Source: Lepiota brunneoincarnata (Eukaryota; Basidiomycota; Agaricomycetes; Agaricales; Agaricaceae). Taken from it: a DNA stretch of 64,000 bases. Positions 22,561 through 34,337 of the stretch are shown piece after piece. The stretch's first letter is position 1; every line of letters begins with the position of its first letter. The position numbers were made by a program, and so were the translations under genes. Location: contig JAEBUN010000034.1 in assembly GCA_023014365.1 (NCBI GenBank), positions 1 through 64,000 of the forward strand. Direction: 5' to 3'. The notes under the pieces are model-generated. The model saw only the letters and a program-made list of their open reading frames with translations. It made no database searches and had not been told where the DNA came from.

Positions 22561-23880
22561 TAGTATGGTTGAATCATTTTGCTTCCAATCGCCCTCGTTA
22601 ATGATATGATCGCAGCTAGTGGTGACAATAAGAACGCGGCTTTACCGGACGCCTTAAAGGCTGTGCTCGACAATCTACCGGCAAAAATGGGCCAACTTGC
22701 ACAAATAAAGGCACCTTTGGCTTATAGTTTGAGGATGCTCCAAGTTGAGGCATCGAAAGGGGAAGCGGAAGCAGGCAAGAATCCGAAGAAGTAGTGGATA
22801 TCTAAGGATTTCTGGGAAATTTTAGTGACACGGATTGTTTTTGCCATTTCTACATCATGCCCATTCCTGTCCGCAGAAATCTATGATCTTGTTGTCCATC
22901 CAGCCAATATTTATCATGCAGTGAAAGCCGGAGCGCCACGCTGATGGTCATCACAGGAGGACTGATGACACCCACCTAAATGCGGAATTATGACTTTCAC
23001 CGGCATCACGCACAACAAGAACAGAACCCTTCTCAATCTATTGGCAACATTCCCCTCGTTGGGGGTCGGATAGCGATGCGCCTTCCTCAGGCCCAGATAT
23101 CCTATGGATAAGGGGTCCATCAGGCACTGGGAAGAGTGCGTTGGCGCAAAGGATTGGAGAAAGAGGATGCGCCACGGCATTTTTCTTCTCCGGGTCCATC
23201 AATAGTACTGATCCTTCACTCCTGTGGTCCAACCTTGCTGTGCAACTCGTGCAGACCGTCGGTTCCCCCTCCCCCTCCGTTCAACCCTTCTGGAAGCCGT
23301 ACTTTGAGCACGGTCGATTTGCTTGGGCTCTTGGACAGGCCTGCCGAATTCGACCATTACGTTCGATTGCACCCAAACGAACGTGCCAGGGAATTGAGGT
23401 TTTGACGGCCTGGGCGAGTGTAATGGGGAAAGAGTGTAGTCCGGAATCGTCCAGTGCGTTTTTAACTCGGATCGTCTGCCGCACCGGATTGCGCCGGATG
23501 GTTACTGGTCGCCCAGAACCCCATCTCAGGTGAGCTTTTGAGGAACCTCGTTCCGAGGGCTTATGTTAGATGAAGGGGATCCGAAGCGACAGTCATGAGA
23601 TCCATCACGACATTAAGGAATGCTTGGAAAGGGAGTTCAGTGGATTGCACAGGTATGCGACATCGCCATCAAAAAACAAAAGAGATGTTCAAGTCAGAAA
23701 GCTATGGACAAGATAGTCAAAGCGGTTGCTGGTCTATTCATTTACGCAGTCACGATAATCAAGTTCATACGTGACCCCACAGCAAAGGATCCCATTGCGC
23801 GTCAGAATGCTCAGCTACCTACACCAGAGCCCTTTGTAGCCCCTCAGCCCCATGTTTCCCTATACTTAATCAAGTAGGTA
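22561..23880 (+). pseudogene. STAND/NACHT-type NTPase remnant
   Basis: A clear P-loop GPSGTGKSALAQRIGE is encoded at about 23116-23165, followed by ATAFFFSGS and LWSNLAVQLVQT, the usual order after the Walker A motif in fungal NACHT proteins. At about 23690-23790 AVAGLFIYAVTIIKFIRDP resembles the GLFIYAAT block at the end of the NACHT module. The frames differ (P-loop in one, GLFIYA in another), with stops between, so this is broken. A 71-codon ORF at 22579-22794 may be the N-terminal part. Family members are fungal NLR-like proteins linked to non-self recognition; that role is inferred. Low repetitiveness suggests a host relic. Confidence 0.6.
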
Positions 23881-24298
23881 GTATAAATAGTGGCGAGCTC
23901 ATGTAAATAGGTAATTCCTCCCTTGACCTCGAATACTATCTCGAGTCCCGCTCATTCTCTGGACGTTTCCCCTTTAGTGAGGTCGCCCACCGACGGCGCC
24001 CATTCACTACTCAACCTCTCAACCCATCCCCCCACACGTTAACACCAGTAACCATCCTTCGCTTCTATAATAGGACAAACTGGAGGCTGGCAAGTTTCTT
24101 TACCACATGCTCGTATATCGTAAAGTTACCGATGCACAGGACGTTGCAAGGCTAGCAGAACATGAAAATTGAGGGTGTACAAAGTCAATTTATCGTGGCG
24201 GGAGCATCATACAAGAGTTTATCGCACTGTACACGAGAACATGAACGTAGAAGTATTTAATCTCGGATTCTAATCAACTGTGCTATGCCCTTTCACCC
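23881..24298. other. Noncoding stretch
   Basis: Contains GTATAAATAGTGGCGAGCTC at 23881-23900, resembling GTATAAGTAGTGTAGGTGAGCTC at about 18720, perhaps a shared degraded LTR. No gene supported. Confidence 0.3.
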
Positions 24299-24556
24299 CT
24301 AGCAGGCGCCCTTCCCGGCGTTGCGGCAGCAGCCCGCGAATTTCCTCCAGCTCGTCAGGGTTTTCCAATATTTGGTGCTCGGGCCGGATTGGTACCCGGA
24401 CGCTCCTTGAGCTTGACCACATTCATAGGCTGGCCAAACGCCGGGCAGAACACAGCTGGCATTGGGCTCCTTGCACCAGAACATGCCATTGACGGCGAGG
24501 GCGGAAGACGCGCTCATAGCGAGCGTTGCAGCAATGATAAGGCGTTTGAATTACAT
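24299..24556 (-). pseudogene. Small cysteine-rich secreted protein, stop at codon 2
   Basis: Reading from an ATG at 24554-24556, codon 2 is TAA, then the frame is open to the stop at 24299. The start looks like a signal peptide (Phe-Lys-Arg-Leu, then IIAATLAMSASSALA). The mature part of about 63 residues has six cysteines (FWCKEP, SCVLPG, YECGQ, GCCRN, GKGAC), as in fungal effector-like or defensin-like proteins. An internal ATG (24515-24517) would leave only a short leader. TAA could be a mutated CAA. Function unknown. Confidence 0.45.
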
Positions 24557-26499
24557 TGTATAGCTGTTACTGGGATTAGGGGATGAGCACGGACGGCATA
24601 TGAGAGTTTGAGAGGCTGTCAAGTACCTTTGAACGATGAGTGAGTAGGACTCTGGAGACAAACGATGTGGTTTGAGGTCTTTCATATGTTTTTGGCAGGC
24701 TGCTTTCTGACAAATACGAGTATTGTTAGGATGTCTTAATGCTGAGTGTGTCGTTTTCGATTGCTACCAAGAACGATAGCAATAAAACAACATGCCAGAC
24801 GGACATGGGGTCCGCTTTGCGATGGTTATCAACTTACATAGATGGTTACTCCTACAGAGATGTTGGTGGGGAGTCTAGCATTCCGGGCGTTCCAATTTTC
24901 ACCGAACCCCGTACCCTCCATGGGGTTAAGATACTCCTTCGAGAACGGGAAAAGTAGAACAAAACTAAGGCAGGAGGAACCCCAAGTAGAAGATAAAGAG
25001 TCATAGGGAATTTTAAGATGAATGCCTCAAAAGAGAACAGAGTATATGGAAAAACGGGGGTAGGGTGGGTGAGCGAGGAGATGGTTCAACAACGCGGGGG
25101 TTTCTTGACGGCCACTGATAATAAGCCCGTATTGCGACATGCCCGGAGTGCGGCACAAACATCGGAAGTATCAGATGAATACCAACAACTAGTGGCACTG
25201 GGCGTTTCGAGGTTTGGTGAGGGTGGCTGGGTTTTACAGTCTCCACATCGTGAAAACACCTAGCATGTGGTTGTGTGCCATGCACCCATGTCGTTAAATG
25301 ACACTTAATATGGTTGACACTCAGTAAAAATGAAAAGCACCTCATGTCTTCTAAGGAGACATTCAGTGGCCACTGGATTGACTGTCTGGGTGGGGAAGTT
25401 GACCGTCTTTGTCTTGGTGCACGTACTAAGTCCGTGTGCCCGTCTGGTGGGATGTTGGGGCCGTTCGTGATTCTCTTCCATAACTCGATGGGTCAATCTT
25501 GCAGTATGAGACACTCCACCTCCATTGAAATTTTTGGCTTCCTCCTGAGTTTTCCGCCGCTAATTTGTTGTGATGTAAATAGGGTCGTGGACTTGAACAA
25601 GTAGTTCAGGTGGCAAATGATTTATGAAGACTTTCCAGTGCAATGGTCTTGCCTGTGCTGCAAACCTCCCATTATCCTGTTACTATTATTCATTGTAAAT
25701 GGGGTAATTGAAAAATAGGTAGGGGTGGATAATATTGATCGGTTTTCTGATTCCAGTTGTGGGTGTTTAAACCAATGTTCGAATTTGGGGGGCCAGTGCC
25801 TCCTGCATGGTATAATTGGCCCAAGGCAAGTAATATCTGACTTGTGCATTCATCCCTGATCCTATTGTTAGAATATCGAGTGCTCCGCTGGCTCAGATAC
25901 TCAGTTATTATTCTATTTCATTCCTGTTTCCAATTACTTTTATTGTTTTACTTCATTTCTAGAGTCTTATTATTACCAGGTGTATATAATAGGTACAAAC
26001 AGAGACAAACCCCCACGCATTTGCAATGGGTCCCTGCTTTTCTCGCTGATTTCCTTAAATCCAACACCTATGTGTTTCAACAAATAGGAATATGAAAGAG
26101 AACTCCATCAGCTTGATATGAAAATCTCTTGGAAGTCTGGAGATGGCCTTGGTGCACTAGTATCACAGATGAATCAGGGAACTTTTTAACAGCCCCTATG
26201 AGACCTCTCTTGCATAACCTAGCTTGAATCACTAGGCATGTTATCATAAGAGCAACTTTGTGTGGGGCGGATCTGATTGTTGTCAGGAACAAGTAGGACA
26301 ACTGTTGTGTTGGATGGGTCGACATTAAGGATGGACTGGGCCATTTGGGGAGAGGCCAATGATCACTGAGTCCCTGGCTGTGATTATGATGTATTGGTGG
26401 TCCTCCAGCTTGTTATTGTTTTACAAAATGTATGGTTTGGATCTGGCTGGCTCAAGTTAGGCTGGAATAGATGATGATTGGGTATTTGCGCAGACGTAT
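24557..26499. other. Long interval without supported genes
   Basis: Short ORFs occur in all frames but none has recognisable motifs, signal peptide or intron pattern that I would defend. At 26395-26500 sequence of unknown origin borders the copia LTR. I see no repeat shared with the rest of the window. Confidence 0.4.
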
Positions 26500-26822
26500 A
26501 TCTCGAGACACAATATATAGATTTGGATCACTGGGACCCAGTATAGAAAAACTATAAGCATGCATGAGGATACATCAAGGGTATGTACACACCTGGGACC
26601 CAGTATAGAAAAACTGGCATCCACAGGTGCTCAGACCACTACCTAAATACAACAAGAATGTGTACAATTATTTACTAAGTAATGTAACTTGATTGTTGTT
26701 GCTAGCAGGAATACATATGTATAAAAGAGTCCATAATGGAGTACCTATGGTGACCATGGGCAATATGAAATAGCCAAGAAAACAATAAGGGACATTGAGC
26801 TGGACGGCTCAGTACTTCGACA
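26500..26822 (-). repeat. Copia 3' LTR (approximate)
   Basis: After the copia stop the minus strand reads GAGTGGGAG, a polypurine tract, followed by TGTCGAAGTAC, a likely LTR start at 26822. A TATA-like TTTATA occurs at about 26720 on minus. CTGGGACCCAGTATAGAAAAACT occurs twice on + (about 26532 and 26592). The distal LTR end is not resolved. Confidence 0.4.
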
Positions 26823-26840
26823 CTCCCACTCAGTGAGATG

Positions 26841-28914
26841 TCAGTTAGGAGGCAACACACCAAGGCAAGCACGGAACTTGGCAAAGGCCTCCCGTGGGAG
26901 AGCCTTAGTAAAAATATCCATGAGCATATTGGTTGTAGACACATAGCGTAACTTGATCTCCTTGGTCTCTACACATTCGCGGATAAAATGGTGACATATG
27001 TTGATATGCTTGGTGCGAGAATGGGCAACCGGATTGGTGGAAAGTGCGATACACCCCTGGTTGTCTGCATGGATGATGGTAGCAACCATTTGTGGGAAAT
27101 CCAACTCCTTGAGCAACATGCAAAGCCAGATTGCCTCCTTGGTGGCATTGGCAGCCACAACGTACTCAGCCTCAACAGATGAGGTGGCAACTGTGGGTTG
27201 TTTCTTCGAAGACCACAAAATAGAGCTACCAGTGACTTCAAAAACAAAGCCTCCAACAGACCTTCGGTCATCAGAATCCTGAGCCCAATCAGAATCCGTC
27301 CAACCAACCAAGTTGAAAGCATCCTGCCCATGTCTTCCCAAGACCAGACTGTAATCAGCTGTACCCTTGAGGTAATGGAGAATGTGCTTCGCAGCCTCTA
27401 AATGAGTGATGCCTGGGTTACCACCAAATTGGGCAATGAGGCCGACAGCAAACTGGATGTCAGGTTGCATCTGTGTAGCAAAGAGGAGTGAGCCAATGAG
27501 GGACAGGTAATGGATATCACCTGCATGTTCAACATAAGTGTGCTTTTCATCAGTGGTATCAGGGGAATGAGATTGGGTGAGGTTGTGTTTAATAGGAAGG
27601 GGGGTAGAAACCGGGTTTGCATCCTGCATGCCGAACCGGACAAGCATTTGGCAGATGTAGGCCATTTGGATGAGATATATGAGGTGATTTGCACAATCTT
27701 GTACAATGGCAATCCCAAGCATGTACTTGAGCTCCCCGAGATCAGTAATGTCGAACTCTCCACCTAGAGCTGACTTGAAGGACACAATCTTGCATCCTCC
27801 AGGACCTGCAATAGCCATATCATCAACATAAATGAGGACAATGAGTATAATCTTGCTGTCCTCCTTGCTGAAATACAAACAATCATCAGCAAAGGCATGC
27901 ATGAAGCCAAGTCCGGTGAGGACTTCATGTAGCTTCTTCTTCCATTGTCTTCTGGACTAACGTAGGCTGTATATTGGTTTCCTCAACCTCCAATAGTGAG
28001 CACCTGACCCGTGCTTCTCCACACCCTCTGGAACCTCCATATAAATTTCTTCATCTAATTCCCCTTGAAGATAGGCTCCCACAATGTCCACCTGATGAAT
28101 ATCAAAATTGAGGTGAGCAGCATAAGCAAGGAAAACACAGAGAGTGGTGAATTTAGCGACGGAGGAGAACATTTTGGTGAAGTCTTCACCAGGGACCTGT
28201 GAGAAGCCCTTCACAACAATCCGGGACTTGTATTTGACCAGATTCCCACGCTCATCAGTTTTCACATGAAAAACAATCCAACTCCCAACAGCTTTCTTCC
28301 CCTCCAGTAATATATCCACCTCCTCAAACACACCTCGTGCCTTGAGCTGGTCAAACTCAGACTTGATTGAACTCTCCCACTGCTTCACAGCAGGGGACCA
28401 TTGGACTTCACGGTATGTGCAAGGCTCATCGCATATAGCCACAAATGCAAAAGTAATGCCATTATCCAGAGACACTGCACTGTCAATGGCAAGGTTTCCA
28501 AACCACTCTGGGACTTGACGTTCATGCTGGGGAAGGGAGGCCCACTTGGAAGACTTTCGAGGGGCAGGAGGTGGCTCAATGCTCCCACTGGGGATAGGAG
28601 GAGGGAGTGTAGATGGGCGTCCTGGCTCAGTAGGAGATGTAGGAGACTGAACGGTAGGAACAACATCCAACTTGGCAGTAGTGGGACTGAGCTCAACTGA
28701 AGTGCTAGGCCTAGGAACAATGCCAACAGCATTATCCACCAACGTATCAACTTCTTCAGCAGAAGGCGTGGGATCACTAACTTCCATGATTGCTAACTTG
28801 CTGGGGGAGCTATCCTCATAGAAACAAACGTCCCTGGATGCAATTAACTTGCCATTCTCAAGATCTTCAAGGCGGTATCCCTTTGTCTCATCAGTCCACC
28901 ACCCTAGTATGTGG
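26841..28914 (-). pseudogene. pol: Ty1/copia pol: C-terminal linker, reverse transcriptase, RNase H
   Basis: The frame enters at 28914 (ILGWWTDETKGYRLEDLENG), immediately after an inserted G1 LTR; the upstream half is at 45931-47442. A Pro/Ser-rich linker precedes the RT start (WIVFHVKTDERGNLVKYKSR, about 28280-28220). A TAG at 27957-27959 interrupts PIYSLR; the rest carries the catalytic YVDD (about 27815) and the copia RNase H motifs (GWTDSDWAQD, SSVEAEYVVAA, HADNQGCIAL, KHINI). It ends at 26841. One stop and the insertion make it inactive. Confidence 0.9.
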
Positions 28915-28973
28915 TGATATGCCAATTTCACACCTATGCATGAATTCTGTACTCCGGAACAATTCTCTACATA

Positions 28974-29623
28974 TGTCATATCCATGCCAACTCAGAGTCT
29001 AATCACTTAAACTTCGGCTTCTCAATTCCATGTGTGCTCCACACAACAACCCTCTGCCCTCCAACTTGGCCCTGACTTGCTCCGACCGCAACCCACTGCC
29101 CCGATCACGCAACCACCTCCACACGTGCCATGGTCACCTGATCCTCAGTGTCTCTAGTTCCAGTCTCCATTTCCCATCCGTAGTCAAGATATGTTATCAG
29201 TCTCCATACCTGTACTGGTTTCCATTCCATTTGTAATCCATTTGTAATCCATTTGTAACTATATTGGTCTCCACATGTAGTCAGTATGAGTCATAGTTTG
29301 TAAGGCCAGTAGTATATATACCATAGGTACTTGGCTTGTACTCTTCAGTCTGATAATTGAATTGAGCAGCGGACCAGCTCCCTGTTCCATATCCTCCTCT
29401 CTCTCTGCCTCGCTCCACTTCGGCCCCAACCTCCTGAAATACAGACTCGGACAGTAGGAGGGCACAGCACATAAGCTGAGGCCGCAAGTCCAATCCCCCG
29501 CCCGAAGTACTCCGCCTCAGTCCTGAAGTCTACGTACTGACTTTGCCCTGTCCCCCGGTTACCTTATACCAAGGATACCACCCCGACCCTCCGCTTCGGT
29601 CCCGACCCGCACCGGCTCTAACA
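28974..29623 (+). mobile_element. G2 solo LTR
   Basis: TGTCATATCC to GGCTCTAACA, 650 bp, with perfect 5-bp duplication ACATA (28969-28973 and 29624-29628). Opposite in orientation to the other G2 LTRs in the window. Confidence 0.9.
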
Positions 29624-30073
29624 ACATAGAATCATTGGCTATATCATTAAAGAACTCTATAGAGGATTGGTACTATGTCCTGTAGTAGCCAGTTTGACCG
29701 AATTGAGGATATTCAAGCCTCGGAAGTGTTCAAACCAGTTCATTATCACTAAGCTTAGTGAACCAAGCTATCAGAACACTCTCTGGAGGGATTCAGGACT
29801 CTACATAGCCTATCAAGTATACTCCGGTCGCATCAAGGGACCTTACGAGCAGTTTTCTGATGAACTCGGATTCGTTTGAACCCAAAGAATGTACATAGGG
29901 GCTGTTGCAGGTGTACCACGCCTATAACAAGCCCAATAATGATGACTGGACCACAGAATGGAATGTCCAACATTTGGGAGGCAACACCTGATGCCCAAAA
30001 CCCTAGAAATATCAAAGACTCATAATTAATGAGTGCTTTGTGGGTCCCAGCACCTTGGCATACTGCCTAACTG

Positions 30074-31032
30074 CTCTGGAACTCTAAACTCTGGACTCTG
30101 TTCTCTGGGTTGGTCGACGACCGAAGAAATCACACTTAACAACGCACACTAAATAGTCCTCTGAAACCGTTCTTGATCATGGCTCGCAGACTTGTATGTG
30201 GAAGTGGGGGTGAGACCTCTTGCTTCTCCACAAACAAGCGCAACCGTATTTATATTGTTTAGATACATACAAGAGATAGTAAATATGAAATAGAAAACAA
30301 TAAGCTTAATTGTTACAGGTACTGCAGAATATTTTGGAAGGTTCAGCAGCATTTCTACCTTGCCCTGGGTTATGGGTTTTTCTCTGATTGACAAATGGCA
30401 ATCCAGCCAGACGTGTTCTGTGCTCATCTGCATTATTCTGCGTCCATGTGAGCGCGTTAAGCCTCTGGATCAATTATGATCAGAATGTATGGCATATGGA
30501 CAATCCCTTGATCCATTGTAATTAATCTCAGTCAGGCAATATGCCAAGGTGCCGGGACCCACAAAGCACTCGTTAATTATGAGTCTTTGATATGTCTAGG
30601 GTTTTGGGCATTGGGTGTCGCCTCCCGAATGTTGGACATTCCGTTCCGTGATCCAGTCATCATTATTGGGCTCGCTATGGGCGTAATACACCTGCAACAG
30701 CCACTATGTACATTCTTTAGGTTCCAACAAATCCGAGTTCATCAGAAAACTGCTCATAAGGTCCCTTGATGCGACCGGAGTATACTCGATAGGCTATGTA
30801 GAGTCCAGAATCCCTCCAGAGAGCGTTCTGATAGCTTGGTTCACTAAGCTTAGTGATAATGAGCTGGTTTGAACACTTCCAAGGCTCGAATATCCTCAGT
30901 TTGGTCGAACTGGCTACTACGGGACATAGTACCAATCCTCTATAGAGTTCTTTAATGATATAGCCAATGATTCTATGTAGAGAATTGTTCCGGAGTACGG
31001 AATTCATGTATAGGCGTGAAATTGGCGTATCA
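30074..31032 (-). repeat. G1 copy B 3' LTR, truncated
   Basis: It ends (on +) GGCGTATCA at 31032 like other G1 LTRs, but starts abruptly at the CTCTGGAACTC block, about 340 bp inside a full LTR. The junction to the inverted LTR at about 30073 looks like a deletion or recombination point. Confidence 0.8.
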
Positions 31033-31043
31033 TCTCCCCCTAA
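31033..31043 (-). promoter_or_regulatory. G1 polypurine tract (copy B)
   Basis: On minus TTAGGGGGAGA lies directly before the 3' LTR start TGATACGCC. This is the place where plus-strand DNA synthesis is primed. The identical tract is at 48692-48702 in copy C. It proves that acc1 and acc2 lie inside the element. Confidence 0.7.
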
Positions 31044-31359
31044 CCAATTGCTGACTGTCCTCAGTCATTATCTCCTTCAAATTTGCAGTATCTGAGTCTC
31101 TCTGATGCGCTCTATGTTCTAGAATGTTCACCAGCTTCAAGAGTAGCATATTTTTGCTAAGCTTATTCCAAAATGATGTCATGTCACTGAGTTTAAATGT
31201 ATAGATCAACTTCTTGTTGCTATAGCCTAATTTCTTATCTTGTTATTGGGTCTTTTAAAAGTCCCAAGGTCTCATTTCCTCTCTTTCGTTCTCCCTCTCA
31301 CTTCTCACTCATCTATTTTCATCTCAACTTTCAGTCTTCTATGCCCACCCACAGCAACA

Positions 31360-33389
31360 ATGGACAGAAACATGCGCAGCAACAAGAGAGCTCGTCATGA
31401 TGAAGATTCAGATTCTTCCTCTAGTAAGCAACGTTCATTTTGCTGTTGTCCTTGTCTTGCTAACACTGTCTTCAGACTACACTGAACCAAGGAGCACCCT
31501 TATGGCTCCAGGAAACGTGTCTTCTCCTTCAATCGTGCAATGTAAGTTGCGTTTTTCCCCTGTTCTCATTGTCATCACTCATGTTTTCTCTGCTTTTAGG
31601 TCTCACCATTTGCCTACCAGCGTGTCACAACCTCCTGCCTCAATGGGAACCACCAGCACCGCATACTAGGAGGGCTAGAGGAGGGCGAGGAGCTCAAGGA
31701 GCTCATGGAAATTGTCAGGTGGGTGTGGCAAGGACCCCTCCTCCACCATACTCTCCGCCCCACGAACCAACTGCTCTGCCGGCCTCTCCCTTGGCCGCTC
31801 CAGTGCCAAGACGTGTGATTTCCATCGCATCATTGTGCAATCCAACCGACGAGCACTCTGCCAGATTTTCCACAGAACCCTTGTCAGGTATCCCCGTTGG
31901 CAGGCCCTCTGGTGGATTATCCACAGAGGCTTCATCCAGTTCAATGTTGCTGCCCCCTCTCGCTGTCTCTCTGCGCACCCTGGATGGGGAAGACTCGCTG
32001 GTGCTCCCTCCCCTGGGTATTGCATCAGGTTTGGAGGTGCTGGGCCCTGCAACAAACCGGCCTTCTTCCCCCGTACTCTCTTCTGCTACTTCAACACATA
32101 AGCTTAGTCGTTTTCATGATATATTTGTTCTTTCCACTGACTTCTGCTTTAGCGCGTATACCAGCTGCCCTTAAAGGCAAACAGAAGGCAAAATCATCGA
32201 CGCCACCCCCTACCCCCTTATTCCTGGCGGGTTCTAACTTGTCATTGTGTTCTCCAGTCCCTGAGGTCTCTCAAGCCAACCTCTTTAAAATCTTTAGCTG
32301 GTCCTCTTCTCTGGATGGGCAACATGTGCTGGCTTTGCCTAGGTGCCCAACACCATCACCACCTCACTTGGCTGGCGCTCCAGTTGAGTCTCCCGCAAGC
32401 GCCGTGGAGATTTCACCCTCCCTAGACCTGGAACTTCTCCTGGAGCCATCTCCCATTCCACAGGAGCCAGTGTTCGTTTTTCAAGACTCGCTTCTGGCCT
32501 CACCATCTCCTGTCCCTTCTCGTTTGCCTAGCCCGGTGGTTCCGGAGATCCCTCAAGAGTCTCCTCATGCTGGCCCATCACATCAAAAATGTGTCCTTTC
32601 GTCCAAGAAGAGTTCCAACATGCGGACGAAGAAATACGTTCCCTGAGCTTGCATTCGATGCTCTGAGGCCGCCATTATTCAGGACCATGGATACTGCCAC
32701 CCAGTCCCACTCTTTTGTGAGGACTTTTCTAGGCTGCTGGCAGCTAGCCAGCTTTTGGTACATTCTCCAAGTTTTCTCGTGTTTCCTTACTGAAGGTTTT
32801 GACATCTACTCCAGTACATGCCACCTCGGTCTCAGTGTCCTTCCTGCGCTGCTCGTAAGTTGGAGTGTGAGCCTCTGGGCAAGGGTAAGAAGTGTCGCAG
32901 CTGCAACCTCTATAATTACCCCTGCACCTTCGCAGACCATCCACGAGTCTCGGCTGGCATTGCGAACACCCTGGTCACGTCTTCACTGACCAGTGAATAC
33001 CATAAGTTTCTCTGTTCACTATTTTTCTCTTCTCTTATTCTCTATATTTTCTAGATCTGGCCACTTTTGTGTGTGTTGTGTCCTCCAGCTTGGTCAGCCT
33101 GGAGGCGAACTGTGTTGCTTACGAGGCTTTGGCATTTCACCACCGTTGGGTGGTTTATCAGTTCGTCCAGGAAATGCAAGCTACCCAGACGGCCCTGGAA
33201 GGTAACGACGTGGCATTTGTCAAGATGGGGATGGCCAACTCCATTGAAGACGTTGAGGCATTCTTTGAGTTCGCCAACAACTTTCCGGGAGTCCCAACAT
33301 ATGAAGAATTCGAGGAGCTCAAATCACTTCTCTTCCTCGCTTTCCCAATGACTCAGGATCCGGAGTCTATCTTGGAGGACTTAAACTAG
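31360..33389 (+). pseudogene. acc1, G1 copy B: antisense gene for a Zn2Cys6-type protein
   Basis: Exons: 31360-31423 (MDRNMRSNKRARHDED), 31476-31541, 31600 to about 32100, about 32154-32760, 32815-32999 and about 33055-33389, with introns of about 50 nt. The N-terminal half is Pro/Ser-rich. A conserved block follows (SEAAII, HPVPLFCEDF). Then at 32836-32925 the cysteines are spaced CX2CX6CX8CX2CX6C with basic residues between (CPSCAARKLEC, CRSCNLYNYPC), the pattern of the fungal Zn2Cys6 binuclear cluster that binds DNA. The last exon carries the FFEFANNFPGVPTYEEFEEL domain. A TGA after KKYVP and a damaged donor (ATAAGT) show decay. DNA binding and regulation are inferred; the target is unknown. 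Confidence 0.65.
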
Positions 33390-33763
33390 CCGCTCCCCTT
33401 TTATACCTTTATCTCTTGAATGTAACATCCTATTTTGTCCTGTAGATACATTCACAATTAAAGATTCTTGTCTCTTGGTATCTTTCTGAGTTAAGCTTGA
33501 GGCCCTTCTGAAGACCCTGAGCTAAGCTAAGGCTTCCAGCTGCTTATACGCTCATCAGATATTTCTCTGATACTTCTGCAATGTCTATTGACACCTCAAC
33601 ATGTAGTGACCCAGTCATCTGTCCTGGCTTTCTTACAAGCCCGAACCCGAACCAGCCTGTACACGGTGTTCGCGTGCCACAAAAAAAAAGCTTGCGTCAA
33701 ACTGAAGCGCCACTTGGGGCCCATCTCCCCCTAACCACTGATTCTGACTTCCTCCCTCTTTAG

Positions 33764-34261
33764 GAGACCGTCAAAAAGTCCTCATCATCTAAAGGCACCG
33801 TCCATCTTCTTCCCTATTGTCAAGTTCCCAATATGAACACTAAACACTGCTGTTATGCCCAGGCTGAACAGGTTCTAGCCAAAGCCAATGCCAATACTGC
33901 CAAGCATGCCCATACCAAGTCTGTTTCCAATGAGTGCGCCTTTGCAGGCTTATCTGGTGGGCATTTTCTCACTTCTATTCGCTAAGCTTAACGATTCTGA
34001 CACTTTTCCCAGCCAGCTCATTTGCTCCAGGAACTCCAAAATCTCCTGTCTCACTCTCGTGATGAGTACAAGTCCGAATCTTGCAGTGATGACACTCAGT
34101 CAGTCAAATGTGACCTTAATTTCCTCAGCTGGGACTTCATCGAGGCTATTCCCTCGCTCAAAGCCAACTTAAAGAGGTTCCAATTCCTCATTCAAGAGTG
34201 CATCCATCTCAAAAACCTTCTGCGCAACCTCTCCGACTTGGACAAGTCCTCCCCCACTTAA
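33764..34261 (+). pseudogene. acc2, G1 copy B: 3' exons only
   Basis: It starts at the exon after CCTCTTTAG (33763) and ends at 34261, with intron about 33956-34019. TATA box and first exons are missing; the deletion joins the CATCTCCCCCTA tract after acc1 to the intron before this exon. The interval 33390-33763 is spacer. Convergent with pol, 76 bp apart. Confidence 0.6.
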
Positions 34262-34337
34262 GCTTAACGCTTTGACGGTTCCTAGGATAGTTTTCCTTTG
34301 ATAAGTAGATAGTTCTGTCCACAATATCAGGTTTTTT

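Noticed and set aside
24557..26499. Short ORFs in this interval
   Set aside because: None has family motifs, signal peptide or gene structure beyond chance.
28401..28700. 99-codon + strand ORF opposite copia pol
   Set aside because: Shadow of the Pro/Ser-rich linker on the coding strand.
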